Positions 33,791 to 45,128 of a stretch of 64,000 nt of DNA are shown piece after piece. The stretch spans positions 19,635,869 through 19,699,868 of the forward strand of contig JAKZAP010000009.1 of assembly GCA_023053575.1 (NCBI GenBank), in the 5' to 3' direction. The position numbers were made by a program, and so were the translations under genes. Numbering within the stretch: the stretch's first letter is position 1; every line of letters begins with the position of its first letter. The notes beneath the pieces are model-generated. The model saw nothing but the letters and a program-made list of their open reading frames with translations, had not been told where the DNA came from and made no database searches. Source of the stretch: Branchinecta lynchi (Eukaryota > Arthropoda > Branchiopoda > Anostraca > Branchinectidae).

Positions 33791-34479
33791 AAGTTATTCT
33801 GAAAGCGAACTTTTCGTTCTTCAGTTGCTGCGTACAGCATCTTCTGTCGAATCAAATTCTGCAAACCAGTTTTAAGTAGCAGTTTTTCGGATGTAGTCCC
33901 ACTGTAGTTTGACGTAAGACCACTTTTGTTCTAGTTATGAAGGTACAGTATTTCAAATAAACAAATAGTACGTCAAAACTACAGTGAGACAACACAAAAA
34001 AACGCAACTTAAACATCAAAAGTCAAGTCCGAATCTGTTTACTCCTGTCAGTCGAATACTAAAAGTTTGTTACGTCCGTATATTCGGATTTCTAGTTTAA
34101 ATGCACTGGCAGAACTGTTTTCCTCGTTTTGTGTTTGAAGAAGCGTGACGTTCGTTTTTAGTGCTGAAAATTAGGAACAAATCTACTTCGTGTCTAATTT
34201 CACTTCGATGGCCGCTATTTTGTCACCTTTTTCGACGGATAGATTTGTTATTTCATGGCTATTCTTTACTTTTCACTGGGATCGCAAAAAGATGCTCGGC
34301 TCATCCGCGTTTCGCAAAATGTCGCATGGCGCATTTCTTAGTACTTTCTATTGAGAAGAACTGTATGTCATTTATTTGGCGATTAGGCCTGGAAATTTTT
34401 TAACTTAAAACATTTGAAGGCTAGAATTTGTATGGTAAGTAGTTCAATCTTGACAGACAAAGGCCGATTAAAGAAACAA

Positions 34480-36982
34480 GAGCTGTAAGCTCATATGGCA
34501 CTTGCAAGACGTGGTAAAAGGATGAAAGTAGGAATTTGCCAATGTCTGGGTTTGTTGTGATAACTTATAAGCAAAACCCTTGAGATAACAATGAAGATGG
34601 ACCGTTGGAAATCACGCGAATGTTTTGTTTGGTAAAAAAAAAATTGTTGTTGCATCTGGCTGTGATAATGTGCACTTTAAGGGCGCTAGAAATTCATCTG
34701 TGATCGGAACCATTAAGGCAAAAATGATCATGGGCTCATGGGAATCATGAAAATGTAGATTTTGCTTAAAATATTTTTTGTACTTTGCGGTTAAGATGAG
34801 TACTTTAAGGGATGGTCGGATCTGGGAAGTAACAAATTCTAAGCCAATCTTGTCAAGTCTCTAATGTTCAAGCCAATTTTCATCGTCCTAGCACATCTGG
34901 AAGTACCTTGAATCGCGACTCACCAGAATTCCGGAACCCCTCCATCTCCCCCAAGAGTGCCCGAATCCGGTCCGGTTCTGTCACTGATGTATCCAGGGCT
35001 TACGCTTTTTCTTCCCACCAAGTGTCATCCCAATCGATACACTCTAAGCGTGTTACAAAATTCCCCCCCCCCCCCCAGACTCCCCTAGATTCATCGGATC
35101 CTGTCCTCACTCGGAATGGGGCATCTGAGACATGAGTTACTGCCGAGTATAAGGTTTCGTTAATATCCGATCACACATAGAAAAGTTGAACATTTCTCAA
35201 GATCCCATTCCACCCACGATGGTCAAATTGGAAAAATGATTGTTTTTAAGTTAAATTGTCGAGTCTCTGATATGCCTGCCAAGTTTCATCGTCCTAGAAC
35301 ATGTGTAAGCATCTTAACTCGGGATTACCTGAATTCCTGGTCCCTTCCTCCGACTCCCCCCGCAGTGCCAGATCCTGTCCGGTCTTGTGAACTACGTATC
35401 TGGGACTTGTGCTTGTCCTTCCCACCCAGTTTCATACCGATCCGTCTACCCTACATGTCACACGATTTCCGGTTCACCCCTCCAACTCTCCCCAAAATAA
35501 TCGGAACTTCGTACTTGACGTCTGACATCTGCGACACGAGGTCTTTCCAAATATTAAGTTTCATTAAGGTCCGACTCCCCGTTCAAAAGTTAGACATATG
35601 TCAATATTCTGGATTCCCCCTCTTTCCACTCCCCAAACGATGGTTCGATCGAGAAGTGACCATTTCCTAGTTAGTTTGATGATCCTAGCACATGGATAAG
35701 TATCTTAACTCGAGATCAGCGGAATTCCGGAACCTTCCCTCCAACTCCCCCCACAATGCTCAGATCCGGTCCGGTCTTATCAACTACGTATCTGGGGTTT
35801 GTGCTTGCTCTTCCCACCAATTTTCATCCCGATCCGTCCACTCTGAACACGCCAAACTATTTCAAGTCCCCCCCCCTCCGACTCCCCCCAAAGTCATCGG
35901 ATCCGTTTTAGAATTGACGTGTGTCATCTGATACACGAGTTCTTCCCAAAAATCAAGTTTGAGTAAGATCCGATTACCCGTTCAAAAGTTAGACAAACTC
36001 AATATTCCGGATTCCACCTCGTCCCACTCCCCCATGGTAGTCGGATCGGGGAAGTGACCATATCCAAGTTAGTTTGGTCGGGTCCCTATTATTCCTGCAA
36101 AGTTGCATCGTCCTAGCATATTGGTAAGAATCTTAACTCTTGATCACGGGAATTCTGGAACCCTCCCTCTAACTCCCCCCACAGTGCTCAGATCTCGTCC
36201 AATCTTGTCAACTACGCATCTGACGCTTGTGTTTGTTCTTCCCACCAAGTCTCATCCCGATCCGTCCGCTCTGAAAATGTCACACGATTTCCAGTCCCCT
36301 CCCTCCAACTCCCCCCAGAGTCATCGGATCCGTTTTAGAATTGACGTGTGTCATCTGATACATGAGGTCCCAAATATCAAGTTTGAGTAAGATCCGATTA
36401 CCTGTTCAAAAGTTAGACAAATGTCAATATTCCGGATTCCCCTTCCTTCCACTCCCCCCCACGGTGGTCGGATCGGGGAAGTGACCATTTCCAAGTTAGT
36501 TTGATCCAGTCACTAATACGCCTGCCAAGTTTCATCGTCCTAGCACATTGGTAAGAATCTTAACTCGGGATCACGGGAATTCTGGAACCCTCCCTCCAAC
36601 TCCCCCCACAGTGCTCAGATCTGGTCCGGTCTTGTCAACTACGTATCTGGGGCTTGTGTATGTTCTTCCCACCAAGTTTCATCCCGATCCGTCCACTCTG
36701 ACCATGTCACACGACTTCCGGTTCCCCCCCCTCCAACTCCCCCCAAAGTCATCGGATACATTTCGAACTGATCGTTTGACATCTGAGACACGAGGTCTTC
36801 CCAAATATCAAGTTTGATTAAGATCCGATTCCCCGTTCAATGTCAATATTCCGGATTCCCCCTCCTTCCACTCCGTCCCACGGTGGTTGGATCGGGGAAG
36901 TGACCATTTCCAAGTTAGTTTGATCCAGTCCCTAATACGCCTGCCAAGTTTCATTGTTCTAGGCCGGAAGGCAAGTGCCATA
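34480..36982 (+). repeat. R2 family, best copy (five tandem units)
   Basis: Starts ACAAGAGCTGTAAGCTCATA then TGGCACTTGC (34494-34505 TATGGCACTTGC), and ends GCAAGTGCCATA (36971-36982), the exact reverse complement. Units of about 400-425 bp begin with CATCGTCCTAGCACAT near 34885, 35288, 35683, 36108 and 36533. Conserved blocks are AATTCCGGAACCCTCCCTCC, CATCCCGATCCGTCCA and ATATCAAGTTTGAT. Frames of 60-140 codons through the units are repeat-derived. Confidence 0.75.
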
Positions 36983-37090
36983 AAAATCGGCTGCGGCACT
37001 TGCTTTAATTTTTCCTGTGTACAGGCGTTGGAAACTTTCCTCTTTAGCGAAATCTGAAATAAAAAGCTGAGGTTGTGAATTTATGTATAA
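36983..37090 (+). repeat. R7 unit (single)
   Basis: GGCACTTGCTTTAATTTTTC, TACAGGCGTTGGAA and CTCTTTAGCGAAATCTGAAA match the tandem units at 49620-50340; an inverted fragment lies at 58615-58685. Confidence 0.5.
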
Positions 37091-37312
37091 ATAAAGTAAT
37101 TTCACCCCCCCCCCCTGGTCTGAGTGCTTCGGGCTACCCCTGACGGGCATCCATTCCTGAACAAGGTGACGCTTATTACCCGGGATGGGCTACATAATTA
37201 TTGTGCTGCCTAACGAGGAAGTGAGGAACCATCCAGTTGATTAACGGGCGGCAGGACGTTGGACGTACAGTTTCACAAGTCATTAGGTGATATGAGCGGA
37301 GGCCATTACACA

Positions 37313-38313
37313 ACACGACCAAAGGTTTCAATGGGATCCCAGAAATCTCACATTTGATTCAAACAATTGGGTTCTATTTTCGCCATTCAGTCTTCGTGAT
37401 ATTCCTTGAATATTTTTACTGCAAAAATAAAGTTCAAAATAGATTCAGCCTGTCCGCTTGCACCGACACCGAATCTCTAATCGATTTCAGAAACAACTTT
37501 GAGCTTCAACCAAATTTCCATTTTCAGCTGAAATTGTGATGAACTATTTATTCAGCAAGAAAAGTAAGTCCAGATATTTCCTTGAGTGGTACTCCTTACC
37601 CCTCAATGAATATCGTATTAGCTTATAAAACATACATGTTTTGACCATAGATTGGAAACTCCTCCTCTGCCTCTAAAGATAAGACTAAAGAACCCATCTA
37701 CAAACTTGACCTGTACTTTACCAGTGCATCCTCAGTGAACAACATCCTCGCTTGACCAGCATATTTCCTCGTTTGAACATTATATATCAACCCCTTCGAC
37801 CTTCGATTACACTAGATCTCTCCGACGTCCGTAGAATAAAGAAAGGAATGTCGTCAGTCACGCTCAGAGCTATACTGGCTTAAGACTAAAGAGGTAGAGA
37901 CTGCTGTAGCCGAAAATTTCGTCGACAAATTTTGTGTCCGGTTTTTGTCGGATTCCGGATGAACTACTTTTCCGGCAAGAAAATAACTTTCATATTCGCA
38001 TTTAGCATGTCTCCTTACCTCTAAATGAACTATCTCAATAGCTTTTAAAAAAATATATTTTTTGCCCCTTAATTTGAAACCCACTCCCCCACCCCCAAAT
38101 ATTTGGCTACGAAGCCCATCTACCAACTCGACATTACCCTTGACCTAAAGAATCCTCACACCAAGTTTCATCAAAGTATCTCATTCCCTTCGAGAGTTAT
38201 CGTGCTTACAGACGGACGGACGGACGGACAGACGGACGGACGGACAGACGGACGGACCGACAGATAACTTTCGCGATGTCATGGGTCCCTCCACTTACGT
38301 TTTAGGATCCCAA
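37313..38313 (-). repeat. R1 copy in intron 1 of the pseudogene
   Basis: Minus-strand R1 with start TTTTGGGATCCTAAAACG just after exon 1 and end GGGATCCCATTGAAACCT at the low coordinate. It occupies the same intron position as the R1 copies at 52936 and 59780. A (GGAC)n run lies at 38213-38260. Confidence 0.75.
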
Positions 38314-40979
38314 AACTATTAAATTCAAAACTTACCACAGCGGCAAATGCCAAGACTGCTACAAATTTAATGTCTTCATGGTGAAATGAAAACTAATCTT
38401 TTCTCAGTCCACACGACACTTATATATCCGAAAGAACAGATAAGACATAAAACCGAAAAATCCCAATTCAAAAAAATATTTTTTTTTAGTGGGCATAGAC
38501 AGCCGAAAAGTCTGATAAGAATATTATTTCAAGATCTCGGTGGGATTTGACAGGGTGAATAAACCTAACTCTCTCGTGTGGTTATGATACGTTTCTTCGC
38601 GTTGATACAGACAATGCCATTCAAATTAATTCACTTTATTTTCAAAATGCTCTCTCGGACGAAGCCGAACATTGAATATTTTCGTCATATAGTTTCTGAT
38701 CATATAATAAATAATTAAAAACAAATAAAGTAGGGGAGCTTGGGGTTGACCCGAAAACCAATTTTCCTTTTCTCGCTAGGCCGCTATTTTTGGCGGATTT
38801 ACAACAATTTTGTTGTCAAACATGATATGACCTGATACGATATGATATATGATATAGCTGGTAATATTTTTCATATTTTTTCTACATCAGATTTTTGGGA
38901 TCCCAAAACGTAAGTGACCGGATAGCAATGATTTTGTAAAAATTTGTTCATCTGTCCGTCCGTCCGTCCGTATCTCTGTCCGTTTGCCCGTCTGTTAGCA
39001 CGATAACTCTTGAAGGGGTTGAGATATTTTATTCAAACTCTGATTTTTTTAGTCCTACTTTCATCATTTGTCCCAGCCTTGGGGGCTTCTAGCTTTCAGG
39101 CTGTGCATTTCTAGAGTCGTAACTATGCTGCTACTGAATCATAGAAACATAATCATGGAAATATTCAGTGCTTATACGGTTCATGCTTTAAAACACAAAG
39201 AATGCCTGGTAATAACGAATCTGACCAACACTCAGAACATTACACCGGGAAAGCTTGCAATGGTTTTAGATTCAAACTGCTGTTTCTGGGATCCCAAAAC
39301 GTAAGTGGAGGGATAGCTATGACATCGCAAAAGTTGTCCGTCTGTCCGTCCGTCTGTAAGCACGATAACTCTCGAAGAGAATGAGATATTTTCATGAAAC
39401 TTGGTGTGAGAATTCGTTGGGTCTTCGACCAGTCGAGTTCGTAGACGGGCTTTGTAGCCCTACATTTAGGGGTGGGGGAGGGGATTCAAATTAAGGGGCA
39501 AAGAAAATATTTCGAAGCAGCTAATGTGATAGTCGATTATGGTGTAAGAAGACATAGTGATTACGATGGTGAAAACCATTTTGTCATCAGACGAGTAGTT
39601 CGCCCGGAATCCGGCCAAAGCCGGAAAGTTTGTTAAAAGAAAAGTTTTATTTGAAGTTGATTAGATGTTCAATTTTACGGGTAGGGAGACATGCTGAAGA
39701 CGATGGTGAAAACCATTTTCTCGACGGACAAGTAGTTCGCCCGGAATCCGGCCGAAACCGGAAAGTTTGTTAAAATTAAAAGTTTTATTTCGAGTTGATT
39801 AGATGTTCGATTTAAGGCAAGAAGACATGCTGAACACTTATGTGAAAACAATTTTCTACCCGGACATGTAGTTCGCCCGGAATCCGGCCAAAACCGAAAA
39901 TCGTTAGAAGTTAAAGTTTTATTTCTAGTTGATTAGATAACAGATTTAGGGGTAAGAAGAGGTGCTGGATCCGTGTGTGACAATCATATTTTACCCGGAC
40001 ATATAGTTCGACCGGAATCCGGCTGGAGTCGGAAAATTTGTTTTAAGTTAAATTTTTAGTTGAAGTTGATTAGATGTTCAATATTGGGGAAAGAAGCAAC
40101 CGTAATGAATGTAAGGGTAGACAAGAAAAAAAAAACGAAAAATCTGAAATGGAAATATTTTTCGTACCTGCCTTAAGATTCCCAGCCCCCTAGCCGGTTT
40201 TACACCAATCACACTACGATATTTTTTGAAACTAATATCATTTTCTAAGTAAAATTACAAATATCTAACTTCGATAACTCCGAAAAAATCGGAAAAATAT
40301 ATTATTGTTATCATTAATTAACCTACCTGTTGGACTAAAAATAATATAATTAATTTCAAAGGCGTTAACTGCTGCACTGTAAAAATTTTTACGACATTTT
40401 CTCTAGAAAACGTCGCCATCACATTACTTTCAAGAAAATTTGTTGAAAGTCTCTCTGTTGTCCCAACGAAGTGTCCTGCATTTTCATAAAAATATCTTGC
40501 TTTCAACACTTTTCCCACGAAAATGCTTGGATATGAAAAAGTGTCTGTGAAGCGAGAGAACACGTACTACTGAAAACGTTAAAAATAAGAAAACGTCGTG
40601 TTAGGATAAAGAAAGAGGAGTAGAACCTTAGAAAGTGTCATAAAATGTAAGAAAGTGTTCCATACAAATTTTTTTAAAGTTACTTCAATCTGCGGAAAAC
40701 GTCTGCATCTCAGAAAAGTTTTATGTCTTTAAATTCGTCGATACAAGATCTTTTTGGAAAGTGTTAGCAGTTTCAGAAAAACGGTGTTGATGAAAGTGTC
40801 ACCGCGATCGGAAATGTCGAGCCATTTGGGTCTGAAAACTGATTGCGTCCAAGAAAGAGTTGTACTTCTAACAATTGTTTGATTATTTAGCTTGTTGCAG
40901 TGCTGATTAAGTGGTTCGCAACTATGGTCTTTAAAGGGTGTCAAATTTAGGAGCAAATTTTTAAGGCTATTGAGATAGT

Positions 40980-41757
40980 TGATTCGTAAGAAGAATAAGT
41001 ATGAGGGCTGATGGTTTGCCGCTCGGTGCAAGAAGAAAGTATATAGGGAAAAAAGAGGAAAGATCGGGTCCTTACTACTTCTGTCCTATGTGTGGAGAAA
41101 CGAACGAGGATATATGCCACCTTTTGTGTGATTAGCTGCGTTCTTTGTCACGGGAGTTCTCACCAGTGTGTCTCCGGTTTTTCTTATAAGCCGTTCTTGC
41201 ATCCACCGGTGACTTCTCACCAGTCTTATAACCCGTTTTTGCACTAACCAGTGTCCGGTTTTATCTCACCGGTGCGGACTAACCAGAACCTGCTCGTGAG
41301 CCCTGCTGCAGCGAGAAGTTAACCGGTTTTCATCAACTCACAGGTGTACCAAAAGAACGCGTTTTAAGGGAAGAACCGGACACTGGTGACTAAACACCAG
41401 AGACAGCCCGGAGTGCAACGAACGCAGCTATTGTAGAGAGTTACGGGTGCTAAGAGAGGAGATTTTCGGGGTGGGGGGAACTGATAAGAAATGGATTATT
41501 AAAATGATGGGAAGTAAAGATTTTAAAGAAATAAGAATTATTGGGAATTATCAGGTTAGCTTTTAAACACCGGAAAGATTTCTTCTGATGGGGAAATTGT
41601 GTTTTTAGTGCTAATAAAGTATTCAGTGTAAATTAAAAATATTAAGATTGTGTTAGTGTGTATATGCGCATGTAAGATTGTTCACTTTTTGTTTCGTTTT
41701 GTTGCATGATGGCCGGATGGCTTTAATGTGCAAATAAATCATTCATTCATTCATTCA
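40980..41757 (+). pseudogene. LINE 3' fragment split by a MITE
   Basis: The plus strand encodes MRADGLPLGARRKYIGKKEE then GPYYFCPMCGETNEDICHLL, a zinc knuckle, ending at the MITE insertion (41133). The frame resumes after 41430 with CRELRVLREEIFG and stops at about 41567. A 3' UTR with AATAAATCATTCATTCATTC forms the tail (41733-41757). The 5' limit is uncertain. It shares the knuckle with the fragment at 3960-4047 and the tail type with 11240-11878. Confidence 0.7.
41135..41428. mobile_element. Short TIR element with TA target duplication
   Basis: Perfect 9-bp ends GCTGCGTTC / GAACGCAGC, extended by TA on each side (41133-41134, 41429-41430). Length 294 bp, with internal repeats of ACCAGTGTCCGG and CTCACCGGTG. 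Removing it with one TA restores the reading frame of the LINE knuckle region, which confirms its borders. TA duplication suggests a Tc1/mariner-type mobiliser. Confidence 0.8.
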
Positions 41758-42889
41758 TCATTCATGCTGATTCCGAATATGAAACTTATTTTCTCGCCGG
41801 ACAAGTAGTTCGTCCGGAATCCTGCCAAAACCGGACAAAAAATATGTCGACCAATTCTCAGCTACCCCTTTTCTTAGAACGCGTAATCTGTGAACGTAAG
41901 AGCTAGTGTGGTTGAAGGTCGAAGAAGGTGATATATGGGAATAGAGCAGGTGGTTGCGGGCTGTCCCAAAATATGTTTAAACAGCTAATGAGATAGTGGA
42001 TTATGGAGTAAGAGGACATGCTGAACACGAATATGAAAACCATTTTCTCGCCGGACAAACTGATAAACGCACCAATCTGTAAACGACAATCAGTTGTTAA
42101 AGTTTCCAACCTGTTTTGTCCTGCAATACAAGCTTTGGTCTGTTTCTGAATATTACAAGTAAAGATATTTATCTATCTACGTTATATATTAGAATTTTGG
42201 GATCCCATCGACACCTTTGGTCTTGCTTAACGAATATTGCAATCTGGTGCAGCGAAAATTTGATATGTAACTTCCTTCATTCAAGTGTCTTCCAAACTTC
42301 AAATTGAGTTCTAGACGAGGGGTTATCCATTCTTGGTTTTAGGGTACAGCAAAATGCTCGGTGGCCGACCGGTGCCGGCACCCGCTGACAACAGTTGGCA
42401 ACGGTTGCCACGTGGCAAAATCAGCATGTTTGGAAGCAGAAATCGCCTAATTTATGGCCAGCTCTGCTAGTTTCGGTCGGTGCCGGGAAAGGGTGTTCAG
42501 TATGTGCCGCGGAGTGGGTAACCCGTCAGTTCTAAAACATTTGCCAACGTCTCGGGAAAAATTTTGAAATTTATTCTTATCTAGAATAAAAGACCTATTC
42601 AATTTTGCACATTGTAATACTTCATCTCAAGTCTAAAGTTCCGTAACCTCCTGTTTAACCTTCCGACAAAAAATTAGATAAAAATAAAGCACGTTCCAGG
42701 CTGGGGGAGGAATTCTGAAGATCTGGACTCATAAAATTCTGGAATTTCAGTATCACCTTTTCAACGGACTAGTTTGGCACTGACTGAATGTCACAGGTGG
42801 GATTTGAAGAGACATTCAACCCATAATCTGGAAGCCCACATGAAGAAATTGTAGAAGGTGCTCACTGCTGTTCTTGGGCTGTTCTTCGT

Positions 42890-43140
42890 GACCTGATGTG
42901 ATGTAAGTTGTATACTCTATATGACTAAGTCCAAAACACGCCGGTGATCCTCAGGAAGAAGGAGTAAACGTGTCCGTAACTCAACGACTCAAACCTTGTG
43001 TCAAACAATCACGCAATCTTTCGGAGCAGCTGTGACACCGTTTCTTCTTTTCTTCTCCAGGTACACGGAGATTCTACATCGGCAGGTAGAGATAGTCATC
43101 AAGAGTATTTCCTATGGATTCGTACAAAGGTGGTGAGAAA
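42890..43140 (-). repeat. Inverted copy of gene A intron 4 sequence
   Basis: Matches 15940-16165 in reverse orientation (for example GAGTCGTTGAGTTACGGACA, then CTTCCTGAGGATCACCGGCG). The three other intact genes have a different intron 4, so this is either a dispersed repeat or a displaced piece of a gene-A-like copy. Confidence 0.6.
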
Positions 43141-43789
43141 AGCTGCGGTATCAGCCAAAAAATTAAACAAAAATATTTACATTTTCTCGTTTGTTTCATA
43201 AGAATTGTGGCCTTATTTGAACGAAAAGATATAATTTTTTGAAGATTTTTCAGTAGCAGAAAGAGTACATTAGGGAATTATTAGTATTTAGTTGTGGTTT
43301 TCACCAAAAACTAAGTTGCAATCCGCGTAAATTCAATTCCAAAAAAATTCGAATGTGTTCTGTTTCTCTAAAGATATTCAAGCAGTGTTGCAAAATATTT
43401 GTTGCCGAGAGTGTCACTTTTTCAGCCAAAAAGTGTCAATTGGTGTCATTTACAAATTCAGAAAGTGTCACAAAAAGTGTCGCCTTTCAGATGTTTCCAC
43501 CAAAGAAATACACCCAAGGGGACGGGAGCGCAACCCCTTTCAACCTCTCGAGATCTAAAGATGTGTTTTTAAGTGACAGTTTTCAAAATTTGTGTCAAGA
43601 TTTGTCCAATTTCCGTTTAAAAGTGGATATTAAGTGCCGGTTTTGAACACTGGTCCGACAGATCAACCCCCTTCCAAAAAAAACAAAAAAAATCGGTGTT
43701 TATAGCGAAAAAGCCGTTGTCACCCATAACAGGAGAAGGGATCTGAGAGCCAAGTCGTTGCCCACAGAATCCCGGCACATAATCCAAGA

Positions 43790-44840
43790 TAACAAGACCA
43801 AAGGTTTCGATGGGATCCCAAAAACTTAATATTTGATTCAGGCAAATTGCTAAAACAGATTAAATGTTTATCTACGAGAAATGGCAAAGTCGTAATTAGG
43901 TCGTGCGATTTTTCTTTTGAGAAACCTATAATGAAACACAGTCACATATTGTGGACGACATCTAATACAGTTTCCTGTTGCTACGTTCGGTTCGGTCCAG
44001 ATTTCGGACCAACTACTCGTCCGGCGAAAAAATGGTTTTCATATTCGTGTCTTCTAGCCCTTGAATCGACTATCTCATTAGAAATTTAAAAAATATTTTG
44101 ATTCTCCCTGAATTTAAACCCCCTCACCCACCCCTAAATGTAGGTCTACAGAGCCCATCTATGAACTCGACCTTTCCAAACGAATTCAGCCTATCTCCTT
44201 ATCCCAAGAAAAAAACATTAATAGACTTTAAATAAAACTTTAGCTCATATAAAAATTCAGGTTTCGTCCGGATTCAGGAAGAGTTTCGTCCGGGTGAAAA
44301 ATATACAGATTCAGCGTCTCTTCCATACCCTTATATCTGTCATCGAATCAACTTCAAACAAAACTTTCGCTTTTAATAAATTTTCCGGTTTTGGCCGGAT
44401 TCCGCGCGACCTACTTGTCCGGCGAGAAAATGATTTTCATAGTTGTGTTCAGCATGTTTCCTTACCTCTGAATCGAACATCTAATCAAATTCAAATAAAA
44501 CTTCTAATATTAACCTATTTTCCGGTTTTTGCCGGATTCCAGACGAACTACTTATCCGGCGAGAAAACGCTTTTTACCACCATGTTCAGCATGTCTTCTT
44601 ACTCTGTAATTGACTTTCAGATTAGCAGTCTAAAAATATTTTGTTTGCCCCTTAATTTAAACCCCCACCCCTAAATGTAGGGCTACAAAGCCCATCTGCG
44701 AACTCGACCTTACTCTTGACCCAAAGAATCCTCACACCAAGTTTCATCAAAATATATAATTCCCTTCGAGAGCTATCGTGCTCACAGACGGATGGACGCA
44801 CATTTGGACAACTTTTGCGATGTCATAGGTATGGTCATAG
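43790..44840 (-). repeat. R1 copy
   Basis: Minus-strand end motif at 43797-43825 (AAGACCAAAGGTTTCGATGG on the plus strand), three to four units with TTCCGGTTTTGGCCGGATTC at about 44220-44570, and start-type sequence at 44690-44830. Confidence 0.65.
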
Positions 44841-44849
44841 ATATACTGC

Positions 44850-45128
44850 AGTACTACTGCACTGATTTAGGACGACTGGGCTACAACCAATTCACAATTT
44901 ACTACTGAAGTTGTTCTTAGGGCCACAGGCTCTTTGAGGACCTACGGCATCGCCTTTATATCGGCATCGGACCACGCGGTATATGTGTTATACCCTCAAC
45001 GTTTTGGTCTACTAATGCGACAGGTGAAATACTACGCAAATTTAATCCTATTATTGGGGCTAAATATATTAACATAAAACGCGTGTTTGCTGAGGAAGTT
45101 TTAATTTAAATTATTCAAAGTAACAAGT
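44850..45128 (-). repeat. 3' flank shared with the 52-kb gene (arm of inverted duplication)
   Basis: Matches 56475-56755 in reverse: AAAACGTTGAGGGTATAAC, CCTCAAAGAGCCTGTGGCCC, AACAACTTCAGTAG. It marks the outer edge of the duplicated block containing genes B and C. Confidence 0.75.

Larger units (their letters stand above)
31476..38379 (-). pseudogene. Disabled brachyurin-like protease (exons 1 and 2 only)
   Basis: Exon 1 (38379-38336) matches MKTFVAVLA... but carries a 5-nt insertion that shifts the frame. Exon 2 (31629-31476, the standard 154 nt with good splice sites) has two stops: TGA for the Trp of VDWS, and TAG for a Lys of KIKMK. Exons 3-5 are absent; left of exon 2 only intron-2-like sequence remains (31180-31470). 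Intron 1 is bloated to about 6.7 kb by R1 (37313-38313), R2 (34494-36982) and a second R1 copy. The GATA/TATA promoter pair is still readable at 38421-38444. Confidence 0.85.
39286..42215 (+). repeat. R1 copy interrupted by a LINE
   Basis: Starts TGGGATCCCAAAACGTAAGT (39288). Five internal units of about 125 bp run to about 40090, an inserted LINE fragment follows to 41757, further units continue to about 42100, and the end GGGATCCCATCGACACCT lies at 42199. Confidence 0.65.

Noticed and set aside
35236..36817. Series of 80-144-codon frames rich in Pro/Ser
   Set aside because: They recur once per R2 unit and follow the repeat, not a gene.
38210..38265. (GGAC)n tract as a regulatory element
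   Set aside because: The same CGTCCGTC run is part of every R1 copy, so it is repeat sequence.
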